In this document: positions 1-12,917 of the stretch, piece after piece
Layout of the letters: each line of letters opens with the position of its first letter
How positions within the stretch are numbered: position 1 is the first letter of the stretch
Origin: Perilla frutescens
Lineage: Eukaryota > Streptophyta > Magnoliopsida > Lamiales > Lamiaceae
Direction: 5' to 3'
DNA: 64,000 nt
Assembly: GCA_026008535.1 (NCBI GenBank)
Contig: BRKX01000014.1
Span: forward strand, 21,102,694-21,166,693
Notes under the pieces: generated by a model
Told to the model about the DNA's origin: nothing
Databases searched by the model: none
What the model saw: only the letters and a program-made list of their open reading frames with translations
Made by a program: the position numbers and the translations under genes

Positions 1-835
1 ATCAGAATAAACCCTATTAAGTGTCATGAATTTTCTCTTGTCTCACTGCAGCCGACTCTGAAATGTGATTGAAGATTACTTTGATGGTGATCGTGATCAT
101 CATCCACACACACATGATGGTGATGATTTTCTGCTTAATTTTAATGAATTTTGTTTTGTTTTCGAATATTCTATTTATAGTTTATCTTACTAATTAATAT
201 ACGAAGCCCAACATAAAACTAAAATATGATAGATGGTAGCTGGCCTGGGGATTTCAAGTAACGAATACATGAATATATATATTCTAGATATTCCAATTGT
301 AATATGTTAGTTTCCTGGTTTATTCAGTTGGGACTTGGGACTCAAACAAGTAAAAGGTGAGTGATCTACCATTTTTGTTTTCGTTGGCCACTAGTTCTTC
401 AACAAAATGATTTAATTTAATTATATTATCATTTATCAATGCTAAATCCGATGCATTTATTAATAATATGCTCATGCATGTACATAATTAACCGTCAACT
501 TTTTCAAATAAATAGATAAATTTTCAAAAACTATATATCTATTCGATATTTCGATCCCAACTCCAAAAAAAAAAAAAAAAAAAAAAAGGACCACACACAC
601 ACACACTTGTGTATGTTGTACATGGTAGTGTGTGTTGAGGGATGAGGTTCAGGAAATGGGAATGTTTCGCGAAGGGGGCGGCGTATTTCTAGGTGTAGGA
701 CGGATCACTTTTTCTTTCTTTTTTTTTTTAATAAAAATAACTCCCCCCATTCAAATAAGAAAAGGTAAATGAAAATAATTTCAGTAGTTTAGATGATTTT
801 TTTTACGTAAGTTTAAAAAAGGAGATTTTCAGGAC
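1..835. other. Intergenic, no gene seen
   Basis: AT-rich sequence without a supportable gene. It holds an A-tract near 567-588, a short CA run near 592-606 and a T-rich stretch near 711-730. Confidence 0.5.
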
Positions 836-844
836 TTTAAAATA

Positions 845-1750
845 AAGGTGTTTCTAAATACACCACACAATTTTCTTTATACACCATCATTAAATTTAAT
901 TAAAAAATAAATAATTATTAATTTACCTAAATATCCTTTTTAATTAAATTTGTTTAATTTAAAAATTAATTAAAGAAAAAAAAGAAAAAAAAAAAAGAAA
1001 GATGTTATCTTATCTTCTTCCCCCCTCAACCCCCCCCCCCCCCCAGTCGCCCGCCTCTCTTCTTCATCCCTCAACCACTTTTTCTATCTCTTTTCCCCCA
1101 TTTCTTCAAATCCCTCAACCACTTTTTCTATCTCTTTTCCCCCATTTCTTCAAATTCAGAACCATGAATTTAACATAAAATAATGGAAAGCCAAAAAAAA
1201 AAAAAAAAAAAAACAGATTCAAGTTCGACGTAAATTCTGGTGAGCACTGCGACCTTCTTCTCCTCCCTCAACCCTTGTTCGAACTTTACAGTTCTAATCT
1301 CTTTCCTAAGCTTCAAAAAACATGTTCAATTTCGTTATGATTTCGTTTTTGTTACAATAACTTGAACTTTTTAAAAAATTCCATCAGTACTGTAGTCTAG
1401 TCGGAGAAGGTTGGTGGAAGAGGCAAGATTCACGATTGGTAGCGAAGAAGGAAGGATGAAGGAGAGGGAGGAATTAGGACCAGTGTAGATGAAGAAGTAA
1501 GAAGGCCAATGCTGGGAGGAAGATGGTGGCCGGTGTAGAGGAAGGAGGAAGAAGGTGGTGGCGGTGGAGGAAACTGGAAAGATGACATTTGCTTTTATAT
1601 TCTCACTTTTTTTCATAATTACAAATTATAATTTTATTTTTTTAATGAAAGGGCAAATAGGACTTTGATTGTGGTGTATAAAGTAAAAATTAAAAAAATA
1701 AAATAAAATGTGTGGTGTATAAAAAAAATTTAGTGGTGTATTTAGATATC
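845..1750. mobile_element. Non-autonomous MULE-type inverted-repeat element
   Basis: The ends are inverted copies of a CTAAATACACCAC core (left about 854-866, right about 1732-1744). They are flanked by the identical 9-base direct repeat TTTAAAATA at 836-844 and 1751-1759. A 9-base duplication with terminal inverted repeats is characteristic of Mutator-like elements. The interior is richer in C/G, has a C-run near 1029-1044 and encodes no recognisable transposase. The minus-strand open frame at 1371-1616 looks like low-complexity sequence. Confidence 0.75.
1067..1154. repeat. 44-bp tandem duplication
   Basis: Two nearly perfect adjacent copies of a pyrimidine-rich 44-base unit start at 1067 and 1111, inside the MULE-type element. 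Confidence 0.8.
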
Positions 1751-1759
1751 TTTAAAATA

Positions 1760-2559
1760 ATTTATAAAAAATGATAATAAATTTAATATTTTTTCTAGAA
1801 AACATAAAATGAAATAAATATTTAAAAAACTAAATAAAAACTCAAAAGTTTTTTTAAAAAAATGGAAAAACGTCAAAAATGTTTGACGATAGATATAAAT
1901 AAAATATTTATATTTGAAAAAATCATGAAATTTTTAAAAAATTCATTAATAATTTATTTATAATTCATAAAATTCTACAATATTTCAAAAATCTACTACT
2001 ATATTATAGAAAACTCTTTACTCACTAATCGGTTGTGAAATACTTACTACTTACTAGAATGATACTCAATTTTTCACAAATGTTAATAAGACGAAAATCA
2101 CATAATATTCAATAATATATTTTTTAAAATATAACATCTTTTCAAGGATAATTTTGTCATTTAATTTTTAAGCAAATTCATGTGTTTTATTACCAATTTA
2201 AGCAAAATCATGTATTTTTATAATAAAATCAATTCACAAAAGTCAATTTATTCATATCTTATTTCTCGTGGATATCAATCATAACAATGTTAAAATTCAT
2301 TCAATTCAATTCCTATTATTATTTAATTGTTGATTTCATTCAATTCTCACCCGATTCGATTTCAACATACAAGCCATATCTTTTATATAGAGCAAAAAAT
2401 TGGCCAGGTAAATGATCTTTTATATTATTCTTAGTGATTGGTATATATTTTTCATTAGTGTATATCGAACTCTTATTATTATAAAATAAGTTTGAATTGA
2501 TAAGTAAAAAAAAATATTAATGATAAATTTCAGATGGTGCTTAAAATATAAAATTAGCA
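1760..2559. other. AT-rich intergenic, no gene seen
   Basis: Very AT-rich sequence with no coding signal, inverted repeat or RNA gene that I could support. Confidence 0.5.
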
Positions 2560-2574
2560 ATATATATATATATA

Positions 2575-3713
2575 GAGGAAGAATCAAATAGGAACCAATT
2601 CCCCCTGAAGGAACCTAGGAACCAATTCTAACCTTAGATTTGATTAGATCTAATGATCATAATTTAGTCAAAGTAAGGTGGCAAACTTGTAATATTTGAG
2701 AACTTAATGAAAGCGGGGTTATTTTCGTAATTTAGAAATTCTGTTATGTTTTTTCGGATTTTGGGCCCAATTTCCGGAATTAAATAGACAACACTTTAAA
2801 ACCGTTGTCTTTTCCGGCGTTATATTAATATGCTAACATGAAAGATGTATATTGCTAACATCAACAGATTTTGTTGCTATCATGAGATAGACTCATATTG
2901 CTAACTTGACGAGATCATAATATTAAATTGACACGTATTAAATACCACACATATAACATTGGACCATATTTAAAATAATACTGTGTAACATCATTTATAC
3001 ATATAACATATTGCTAATATGTTAGAGAATATACACACTGCTAATATGTGACTATTAATTTGCTAATATGTTAGTAACACATTGCTAATATGTGAATAAT
3101 GATATGCTAGCATGACTTAAATTCTCAAATATTACAAGTTTTCAAAATAATATTAAGCATTGATAAAGTTATAATTGTTTATGAACTTAACTATATATAG
3201 CTCATACTTTAACTATTTTCTCATGAAAGCAACTTAAAATTCAAAGTCGTGCATAAAAAATTTCATGTTAGCAACATAAACACAAGATATGAGCAATATT
3301 GTGATATCATATTAGCAAATATCTGACAATTGCGAGTTGAATATACGTGAAAAATAGTTTTTTGTATTTTTCATCAATTTTTGCTCAAATAAACATATGC
3401 ATTATGGATATTAAATGAAAGAGCATGAAAAAAATCTTTAATTTGATATATTTTTTGCGTAAATTGGATAAAAAAAACGAATAAGTTATGATTATTTAAA
3501 GTTTTTAGGAATTTTTTTAAAAGATGTCATTACTTTATTAAAAAAAATCTGGAATTACCCCTTATAATTCGAATTTTACATATTTAAAACTATGCCACCG
3601 CTTTTTTATCCGCCATGTCATCAACTGCTTTTTTATCCGCCATGTCATCAAAATCCTTGAATTTGATTGGTTCCTGGGTTCCTTCAGGGGGGTTGGTTCC
3701 TATTTGAACTCAC

Positions 3714-3716
<3 letters not shown>
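2575..3716. mobile_element. TA-anchored inverted-repeat element A (MULE-like, non-autonomous)
   Basis: Left and right ends form inverted repeats of about 60 bases sharing CAAATAGGAACCAA and CCTGAAGGAACC blocks. A (TA)n run lies immediately outside each end (2560-2574 and 3717-3768). The ends resemble those of elements C, D and E. There is no coding capacity. The interior (about 2830-3115) carries some nine copies of a short GCTAA(C/T)ATG-like motif. Confidence 0.75.

Positions 3717-3768
<52 letters not shown>
3717..3768. repeat. (TA)n microsatellite shared by elements A and B
   Basis: A pure TA run of about 52 bases lies exactly between the right end of element A and the left end of element B. 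Confidence 0.95.
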
Positions 3769-3769
<1 letters not shown>

Positions 3770-5192
3770 GTTGGTTATTCTAAGGATAAGTCTTGGTGTG
3801 AAAATTAGGGACAAATCTGATCCCTACAATTATATTAGATGGATGGATGAGATTAGAAGGATTTTAAATGGTAATAACCGAATTTTTAATTATTATTTAA
3901 ACATGGAGGCTATTTCTGTAAAATCAATATCCCATAAATTCTGGAACCAGTATGGCGAGATATAAGGAATCCACGAATCGTGTGTATACAAATCACAATT
4001 GCTTCCCTAGGTTCTTCCGATAACTGAAAAAGCCCTAGAAATTTTAAGGAGGCGGCGATGATTACGAAAGAACCGACTGCGACATCGTGAACGGCGGGGA
4101 CGATTCCGGCGACGGTGATGACTGCGGATTGAATTCGCAAGAAGGGGGCGGAATTTTCAATCTCCGTCATCGGTGGGAGCGTTCGACGAGGCGAAAAGAG
4201 ATGGGAAGGAAAAAATCGGGTACGTTTTTTGGGGTAAATCCATGTTTAGGATGAATTTGCTGGAAAAAAATCAGATAGGATAGAAATTTTGAATGCTTGC
4301 GACATCTTCACTAAATCAATTTAATACAGAGATTTTATAGAGATTTGATAATTGGGGGGATTGTGCTTAGACATCAGGGGTTGATGTTATTTATTCGTAA
4401 TTGATAAATTCTCTAGTTTTCGTAGACAAAAATGAAACGAAAAGGGTAATCGTGAATGCTGATTTAGTGAATTCCTGATTTCATAGATTCGTGGGTTTGA
4501 TTATAAATTGCAATAATGCTATTAAAATTGTGTTTAATTTGTGGTTTTATTGGGGATTAATTTGTGTTATAATTATTTTGACTTGATATGATGTTGTACA
4601 TATAATTTGAATTCATTTTGTTGTTGCTTATGATAACAAGAATGAAAGATTAAGCGTGTATGATGAATTGTAGCTGTGCATAGGCACAGACGCTAGTTAT
4701 AAATATTTGTGTATGTTTTATTATGAATTTGAAGTTTGAATGCTACTTAAGAACTATTTTCGGTTCACATGTACAATGTTTTCGGTTCACAGGTACTTAG
4801 TTAGATTTGCATTTTGTGCCCAATTAGATTATATATGCTACTGAAGCAGTACTACGATGCTATTTAAATTTATCTGTTATGATTGTTGGTGATGGTTGAT
4901 GCTACTGAGTGATAGTGGTGGTGTTCATCGCTAAACAAGATTTCTAATGCTATTTATGACCCTATTTGAAGATACTTTAGAATATATTTGCTAAATATGG
5001 TTCAATATATTTGCTAAATAGGGTTCAACTTCTTAAAATGGTGTGTGCATTAGTGCTACGAATTATGCTTGTTGATGCTATATATGCATTAGTTTGTTGA
5101 TTTGCATGATTCCTAATATAATGTCTTCTAAATTGTTAAAGAGCAAATGAATACAAGTTTTGTTTAAATAAAAACATTGTCGTGTCCTTCAG

Positions 5193-5560
5193 CAAACAGT
5201 GTTCGCTGACTACCTATACACGGAGGGTATGAAGACGAAGTCATTAATGGTTAGACGCGCATGCATAGCAAGGCTAGAGATGACTTAGCGCGATACAGAG
5301 AACAACAACGATTGCGGCGTATACGCTATGCGGCACATGGAGACTTATATGGAGCAATCTGTCAATGCTTGGAAGTGCAATCTAGAGAAAGGGAATGTCT
5401 GGCAAATGAATGTGCTGCTCATCAAATATTGTGGCAGTATTCTTTCGTCGGTTTGAACGAACATGCCGCCTCAGTTGAAAGAAGCGCGAAGTCGGCTTTT
5501 GCATCCATCTCTAAGAAAAAATATCCCATTGTGAATGATGTTCTGAGTGGAGACATGTGA
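5193..5560 (+). pseudogene. ULP1-like (C48) cysteine protease relic of element B
   Basis: The reading frame around 5295-5450 gives NNNDCGVYAMRHMETYME, the conserved region around the catalytic cysteine of plant ULP1-like proteases (SUMO/ubiquitin-like deconjugating enzymes) found in Kaonashi-type MULEs. Upstream, VFADY and RACIARLEMT match the equivalent piece in element E. An in-frame TAG replaces the tryptophan codon expected from the element-E copy (about 5286), and a frameshift near 5445 separates this block from the C-terminal KKYPIVNDVLSGDM ending at 5560. A plausible splice acceptor (CTTCAG) precedes 5193. Only the C-terminal part is recognisable, so the copy is non-functional. Confidence 0.75.
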
Positions 5561-5936
5561 ATATTCCACATGGAAAAACTGTTTCAATGGTTTTTGTTAA
5601 ACGTTGGTTTTTGAACTACTCATACATAGTTGGTTTGTTTATTGCTTATGTGTTGATTGATCAGATTGGTTGAGTTCTCGTGTTTTATCTACTTGGAACC
5701 TTGTTGGGACTACAGATTTATACTTAATTCTCTTGTTTACTTCATATTGTTCTTATTTCACATGACTCGTACATTTTATAATAATAATTAGGATTAATAA
5801 CATTTAAGTTGAATTAACTTCTAACTGGGATCATTTCGTTTTATGCTATATATTGGTCTTTTACCATAAAAGAAGAAAAAGTAATACGAATATATAAAAC
5901 ATCGAATAACATGTTAAATTATGTAACTGTGTGATG

Positions 5937-6220
5937 TTTAACAAATCGATGCTACTAACACTTCAAAATAATGCTACATACTCTGCAATGTAATACTTCA
6001 AACTAAATATCTCAAAAATGTTTAAATTCTGTTACTATACTATATATGGAATACCGATGCTACTAACACTTCCAAATAATGCTTCATACGCTTCAATATA
6101 ATGCTTCACACTAAATATATTCATACATGTTTAAATTACGTTACTGTGAGATATATGAAACACCGATGCTACTAACAATTCACAATAATGCTTCATACAC
6201 TTCAATATAATGAAATATTC
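5937..6220. repeat. About 108-bp tandem repeat, 3 copies, in element B
   Basis: Copies are marked by CGATGCTACTAACA at about 5947, 6055 and 6164. Each is followed by an AATAATGCTtCATAC-like block. Spacing is 108-109 bases. Confidence 0.8.
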
Positions 6221-6452
6221 ATGCGCACAAAATTATATAAATGCTACTGTTGATGCTATGTATGCATTAACTAAATGCTTCGTAATATTGATATACAAAA
6301 TAAAATAATTATAATGAACCGTTAATACTGTACAAAAATAAAAAACAAATACCCAAACCGTGACATCTATAACAACACAATTTAAAAAAAAACAAAAATA
6401 AAAACAACTCTAAACTAAAAATGAAACATGTGTAACAAAAGTAAACCTAAAT

Positions 6453-6530
6453 CATTTTTTTCCTGGACAATTCCTCGAATCATGATGGCCTTTTTCGCCA
6501 CAAGCCCTGCATTTACTCATTGGCTTGCTC
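6453..6530 (-). pseudogene. FAR1/MULE transposase zinc-knuckle fragment (element B)
   Basis: The minus strand encodes CRACGEKGHHDSRNCPGK, a CX2CX4HX4C zinc knuckle. Equivalent knuckles end the transposase relics in elements D and E. No SWIM or catalytic domain was recognised beside it, so it is read as a C-terminal remnant of the element's own transposase gene. Confidence 0.65.
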
Positions 6531-7689
6531 ATCTTTTCCACATTCACGGAAAATCTGCTTGACAAATGGCTTCATTGAAATATTACACTGTGGAATATAT
6601 ACCTTTGACGTTCCACCAGGCGACATTTCGACAACACCTTGACTGGGTGAATCAGGCCTGAGAAAAAAACCGTACAACTATTTAATGCTACTACTCGTAT
6701 TTTTCAGTGCTTTCAATAACATAAAAACATGCTACAATAACACTAATATGAATTAACAAAACCACTAAAAAATAAAAGGGAACGCGAACTAGTTATAATC
6801 CTGCAATATAAAATGCTGTAAACACAAAATATACCATGCTTCATACCAAATTCATAAATGCTACATCCCACCACTAAAAAATAAATATACTCTGCACGTA
6901 GAAGATACTACTATTGAACAATCTATCAATCAATTTGAAACATATGAAATAAAGAATTGATATGAAATCAGGAATTCACTAAATCGGCATTAACGATTAC
7001 CCTTTTCGTTTCATTTTTGTCTACAAAAACTAGAGAATTTATCGATTACGAATCAGCAGCATCAACCCCTGATGTGTACAATCCCTCAATTATCAAATCT
7101 CTATAAAATCTCTGTATTAAATTGATTTATTGAAGATGTCGCAAGCATTCAAAATTTCTATCCTATTTGAATTTTTTCCAGCAAATTCATCCTAAACATG
7201 GATTTACCCCAAAAAACGTACCCGATTTTTTCCTTCCCATCTCTTTTCGCCTCGTCGAACGCTCCCACCGATGACGGAGATTAAAAATTCCACCCCTTCT
7301 TGCGAATTCAATCCGCATTCATCACCGTCGCCGGAATCGTCCCCGCCGTTCACGATATCGCAGTCGGTTCTTTCGTAATCGTCGCCGCCTCCTCAAAATT
7401 TCTAGGGCCTTTTGAGTTATCGGAAGAACCTAGGGAAGCAATTGTGATTTGTATACAGACGATTTCATGAGATATGGACGGTTATTATTTCCAAAGATGT
7501 GGAAATCTACATATTAATAACAAAAATACAACATTACCCTTACTTTACAAAAAAATAAAAAAAAGCATAACTTCAGAAATTAAAAAATCAAATCCTGGAA
7601 TTAAATCTAACCGTCCACCTCATCAGATCCAAAGGCTGAAAATTGTCCCTACTTTTCACATCAAGGCCCTATCTCTATTTGATCTATAT

Positions 7690-7691
<2 letters not shown>

Positions 7692-7727
<36 letters not shown>
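7692..7727. repeat. (TA)n microsatellite at the right end of element B
   Basis: A TA run of about 36 bases immediately outside the right arm of element B. Confidence 0.95.
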
Positions 7728-7730
<3 letters not shown>

Positions 7731-8205
7731 GATTAATTGATACATTTAAAAGTAGACTAAAAATTAAACTTATTAAAATTTGATTTGTGCATTAGAAATA
7801 TCGATAAAATAACTTTAATTAAAATAAATTATATAGAATCATAAAAGTCGCAAAACTGCACATTATTTTTTTTCGAAACCACAATCATGATTTTGTTTAT
7901 TAACTAAACTACACTTAACAAATTGATACAAAATATTATCTTTATAAAAACGTTTTTGTTTTTTAATTTTTTTATGTGTGAAACTTGTAACTAATAAAAA
8001 CTAAAATCAATACATAAAACTATTTATATAAAGTCAGACAAAAAGAAAATACAAATTAATATATTTTTCTTTTTTGGAATAAAATTAATTCATCTTTCAA
8101 TGTTGATCACTGTTGAATGTTGCTTAAAGAAAGAAAGGAAAAAAATGTTTAATAGAATAATTTAATTTTCTTATTGCCCCTTTACTTTCCATAATTGCAC
8201 TCCTT
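7728..8205. other. AT-rich intergenic upstream of the NRP gene
   Basis: AT-rich sequence with no gene seen. It is likely the distal upstream region of the histone chaperone gene. Confidence 0.5.
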
Positions 8206-8394
8206 ACCCCCCAAACCCTAAACCCCTCTGTAACTCTCTCATCTAAAAGGCAATTGGAGGCACCCACCTTTTCTCTTATTGCTGAGGGCAGCAGCAAAGG
8301 GTTTATTTAGGGTTTAAGCAAAGGCCTCCCAAAAGCAATTGAAAATACACAAAAGATCAAAACTTTTGCTGTAAATTTGTGAACTTGATCAGAA
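8206..8394 (+). promoter_or_regulatory. Proximal promoter/5' leader of the NRP gene with telo-box motifs
   Basis: AAACCCTAAACCCC lies near 8213-8226, with GGGTTTATTTAGGGTTTAAG near 8299-8318. AAACCCTA telo-boxes are typical of promoters and leaders of plant genes active in dividing cells, such as ribosomal and chromatin proteins. There is no obvious TATA box close to the ATG, which fits a housekeeping promoter. The transcription start was not determined. Confidence 0.55.
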
Positions 8395-11300
8395 ATGGGA
8401 GCAGAAAAAGGAAAGAAGCAAAGATCGGGAGAAATTGAGGAAGAAAAGAATGGGGCGGAAGTCATTGATGCAGAGCTCGTTCAATCTGTTGAAAAGCTTC
8501 AGGCAATTCAAGAGGATCTTGAAAAGGTAATTCTACTTGCTTTTTATTTTTTCTGTTCAAAATTTATTTTCTCCTGTCTGAAAACCTGGGGTGTTATTTT
8601 TTTCTTCTTAATTTATACTTGAATTTTCTGAAGGGGCCTGGAATTTTTATTCATCGTGCCTCAATAATTGTTAGCCCAATCCTTGTTGATAAAGCCAAGA
8701 GAATGCAAATGACTATGACAGTTGAAATTATAACGAGAGACCCTTAACATATAACAATTATTGAAATTCATAAAGATATAATTAGCTGAGTCGCTGTGTA
8801 AGTTTAAGATAATGGATGAAGAAAATTAGCTTTGAACTTGCATTGTCTCTGTATGTGTTTTTTCACAAATATATGAATTTGGCAATATCTAGTTACCGTG
8901 CTTTATTACTTCCTAACAGTTAGGCTCACAAAGTAAGTTTCTTGATGAACCTTTTGTGTTGTAAGTAAATGGGACCCAGATCTGCACTTTACACCCTTGT
9001 CATGATCAAAGTTGAGTAATCAGAGCCACGTTCTTTCATAAGGAAGATTCTACACCTTGATTGTTGATCTCAGATTTGTTTCAGACCGAATTTCAAACAG
9101 GGAAAAAACAACCATTAGTGTCTTGCTATAAATTATAATCATATCTACAATTAGCACTGGACTTGATGCCAGTGAAACAACCAATTTATGTTCTTGTGCT
9201 TTCAGATCAACGAAGAAGCAAGTGAAAAAGTATTGGAACTGGAACAACAGTACAATGAGATACGGAAGCCTGTCTATGATAAGCGAAATGACGTCATCAA
9301 GTGCATTCCTGATTTCTGGTTGACGGCGGTTAGTGTTTATAAGTTACAACAATTAATTCTCTTAGAGCTTATATGTAGTACAGTAGTACTAGCAGGCGGA
9401 AGGCCTTGCCACTGCTGGGAAGTACTTTCTGATTGATATGCATTTACTTCTACTTGCAGTTTATGAGTCATCCTGCCCTTACTGAACTCTTGACTGAAGA
9501 AGACCAAAAGGTTTCGTGTCTCTACCTTTGCTTTGTCTAAGATTAAGATAACATGATATTCCCTCTGTTCACATCTGAATGCTCCACTTTATATTTTGAG
9601 ACTTGCTCGGTCAATCTTACATTGTCTAAATTGGGAACTTTCTGAAAGCTCCTCTCAGTTAAGCTGTTAATGTGGCAATACAATTTTTTTTTCCTTTTAG
9701 AAACATGATAAAGGAAAGCCACTTTTCAATTCTGATAAAAACTCCATGGTGACTCAAACATGGGTTTCATTGTCAACAGATAAATTACTTGTTCTGATAT
9801 GTTCATTCACAATCTTGACTGTAATTTATTCCAATGCATAAGTTTATTTTAAGCATCATCTATACATAATTCAAATATTTGATATGATCTTTCTCATATT
9901 TCTATGGCCTTCTGTTGTGTTAGGTTTTCAAGTATCTAACTAATCTTGAAGTGGAAGATTTCAAAGATGTGAAATCTGGTTACTCTATCACATTTGTGAG
10001 TTTTTTTTTCTCCCCCACCTTAGAGAGTTTTAATGTGGCAAAAACACTGAGTTCTAAAATATATCCGTGCAGAAATTCAAACCCAATCCGTATTTTGAAG
10101 ATACTAACCTCACAAAGACCTTCACGTTCCTGGAGGAGGGAGTAACAAAAATCACCGCGACTAATATAAAATGGAAAGAAGGGATGGTAAGTTTTACACA
10201 TTTGGTAGTTTGAGGTCATTAGGTTTTTGTATAGTGTGTTTGCAATTCATTGTGTGTGTCTGGATTTTGAAGGGAATTCCTAATGGTATTTCTGAGGAGA
10301 AGAAAGGAAGCAAGCGATCTCATGCTGAGGAAAGGTTTGTCTCTCTCCCTCTCTCTTGCTCCCCCTCCTCCCCCTGTCTTTTGATACAATCTACTCTGCC
10401 TACATGTATCCCAAGCCAGCTTATCAAGAACAAATTTCTGATGTATTCCAATTGCATGATTATATGGGCAGCTCTCCCAAAGAAACTATGGTTAACTGTC
10501 TATTTGTTATCTCAAACATGGTATAGTTGTGAATCAGTGATAATAAACTCGAAACCAAGACATTTGAAATGAGATATCATCCTGGGCATCACTATGCGTA
10601 TTGTTCTAAAGATTATCTATGATGTTCTAAGGAAATGAGCATAAATTGCTTGCTCATTTTGTGAAAATAGTGAATGTTCAAAGTTCGGGATGAAATGTGT
10701 TGGATTTCTTTTTATTTTTGTGTGCATATTACAAATTCACTTCGTTTCTTACTCTGAGTGTCGTACAATATAAAAATTCTGGTGGTTAACATGGATCTGC
10801 TTATTTGGCTTGATTTCGTCAATCCACAATTTACTTTGTGGTTTGGCTGGATTTTTTTTTTTTGTTATAGCAGCCCAAATATTCTCCATACAGGATGCCC
10901 CCATTTGTTAGGGATTCTATGATGGTGGACTAATGTGGAAATTCACATTTTATCTGGATTTTATATAATTGATTTGATAAATTCTGCCTCCTGCATTTTG
11001 AAAACTATGTACCTTTTTTCCCTAGAAAATGCAAATGCGGTCTATATTATAACATCTTTGTTGTTTAGTGTTTGCTTCTCTACTTGACAAGGAGGCCAAG
11101 GCTTGTAATAATAACCTTATTGCTATTGGAAGGTTCTTTGCTTTCTCAGTTTGGCTCATTGCATGTGTAATCTAAATAATGAAACATACACTCTTCTGTA
11201 AATAAACTGTACTGTTACTGCAATCATTGATTAAATAAGCAATTGTGTAACATTATTTCTCGCTGGTTTTTATTGCAGTGATGATTTCTTACTTCAATTC

Positions 11301-12917
11301 TATGTTATGCAGCTTCTTTTCCTGGTTTAGTGAGTCTGAGTTTAAAGGTGATATGTATGAGATCAATGATGAGGTACATTCAGACTCAAGCAGGTTTTAT
11401 GTTTAAATCAACCCTTCAACTTGATTTTTTCTTAAAACTGATATTTTTGTTACTTTTTCTTTGATAATAGGTTGCTGATATCATCAAGGATGATTTGTGG
11501 CCTAATCCTCTTACATATTTTAACAATGTAAATTTTGCTACTTGAATATCTGTTATTTTCTTGTTTTCTATATATTAGTAGAAGTTCAGTTTGCTGTGAA
11601 GGTTAAATATGGAGTATATTTGTAGCTTATTTCTGCTTTATTTATTTGTTTGAAACTGCCATGCAGGAGGCTGAAGAGGACCTTGAAATGGATGATGACG
11701 ACGACGATGAGGTAAATGCATAAACTGTTATTCATTTAAGTGCCTCCCATTTTTTCTGTGCAGCTATTTTAAAATGCAATGTGAGGCACTGGTGCCTCTT
11801 GATAGTTGTTTTATACAAGGTTTGTTTTTACTAAATGCCGTTTTTATGGTTATTGCTTCAATGGTGGATTCCCTTTGATTCTAGGCTTCGATGTGCACAT
11901 TTTTCAGAAACTATGAACTCTTTTAGAATGATTTTAATCTTTTAAGAACATTTGCTGTCTTTCTCACTTGATATTATCGATGATGCTTTTGACTAATTAT
12001 ATAAACTCCTTGGCATCAGGTCAAAATATGGTTAGCATTTTATTGTCTTTTGGTCTTTTTCTTGCTATCGAGTTATTAGTGAGATAGGCTAGAGATGTGT
12101 GAGACTATGCAAGAACTTGTTTGTGCTCCACATGCTTCCTACATCATTTATGTGATTAAACATGATATAACTTGGTTGCGAGTAATATTGGATTTTCTTA
12201 TTAGTGACTAGCGCATGACTGCAAGTGAAAAATTATATAGTATGATTGAGAACTGCAAGACAAATTATATAGCATGATCGAGAAATCAGCAATCCAAACA
12301 CTAGTTATTTATCCATCTTAGGTCGGCATTAAGAATATGGACAAAAATCTTTTACTCAAACAAAATGAACCTGTGGTAAGGCTTTTTTTGTGCTCCTCGT
12401 ACCTGATTCTTGTAGGATTATGGTCGTTGGTATAAATTGCAACTTTTTAAACTATCAAGGTACTTGCGACTATGGTCTAAATATTTACCGGCTATATGAC
12501 AGAGTTAGGATCCTACAAAAAGAATAATTGAGTTTTAAAGAGTAGTCATTCGGATGTTCAACCTTTTCTATCGGTTAAAATTTTTACTTAGGCCATTGTA
12601 AGGAAGCTTGAAAGCAGGAAAAATATGTAATTAATCGTTGCCCTTAACCACCTTCTTTCTCATATCACTTGATGTTTGTTAATGAATGCATTCTCGATTG
12701 AAGCTTATATGGTGATGAAGTTTATGAGAACAACAACCGCACCTATCATATGAAGAAGTTTTATTTTATTTGTTCATTTACTAATATTTTCTGGTCAAGT
12801 AGTTGTTAATTGATTCATTTCATATTATGGCCTTTTTAATTATAGAGTCATTTGATATCTCTGCAGGAAAATGGCAGTGAAGGTTCCGAAGATGATGAGG
12901 ATGAGGAAGACAACTGA
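8395..12917 (+). CDS. NAP1-related protein (SET/NRP-type histone chaperone)
   Basis: Exons by GT-AG joins: 8395-8526, 9206-9328, 9460-9510, 9924-9995, 10073-10186, 10273-10334, 11313-11373, 11471-11527, 11667-11711, 12867-12917. The sixth and seventh are joined within a codon. The protein is 255 aa. Plant NRP1/NRP2 proteins of about this size bind H2A-H2B (and H3-H4) and act in nucleosome assembly, chromatin remodelling and recombination in the nucleus. The N-terminus has a charged segment and a dimerisation helix (about residues 25-70). The NAP/SET core follows, with IPDFWLTAFMSHP (about 78-90), FKPNPYFEDTNLTK (about 128-141) and SFFSWFSESEF (about 185-195). The tail is a highly acidic Asp/Glu stretch (about 225-255), as the family requires. 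The ATG is the first in good context, and all introns keep frame. The gene is not TE-like and appears functional. NRP1 versus NRP2 orthology cannot be decided here. Confidence 0.93.

Larger units (their letters stand above)
3769..7691. mobile_element. TA-anchored MULE-like element B with long inverted arms
   Basis: The two arms (about 3769-4485 and 6960-7691) are inverted copies of roughly 720 bases. Recognisable blocks include GGATGAATTTGCTGGAAA on the left and its complement on the right. (TA)n runs flank both ends. Between the arms are a plus-strand ULP1-like protease relic, a minus-strand zinc-knuckle fragment of a FAR1-type transposase, and three copies of a roughly 108-base repeat. Long-arm MULEs carrying ULP1-like genes are known in plants as Kaonashi-type. 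Assignment rests on these motifs. No intact transposase remains. Confidence 0.78.

Noticed and set aside
38..75. Possible last exon of an upstream gene (a CAG acceptor followed by a few codons and TGA).
   Set aside because: Only seven codons with no recognisable motif. The rest of the gene would lie outside the window.
1371..1616. Open frame on the minus strand inside the first MULE-type element.
   Set aside because: Low-complexity Ser/Leu/Pro composition caused by purine-rich repeats; no domain.
5937..6220. Regularly spaced repeats considered as a CRISPR-like array.
   Set aside because: The units are contiguous diverged tandem copies without unique spacers, in a plant nuclear transposon.
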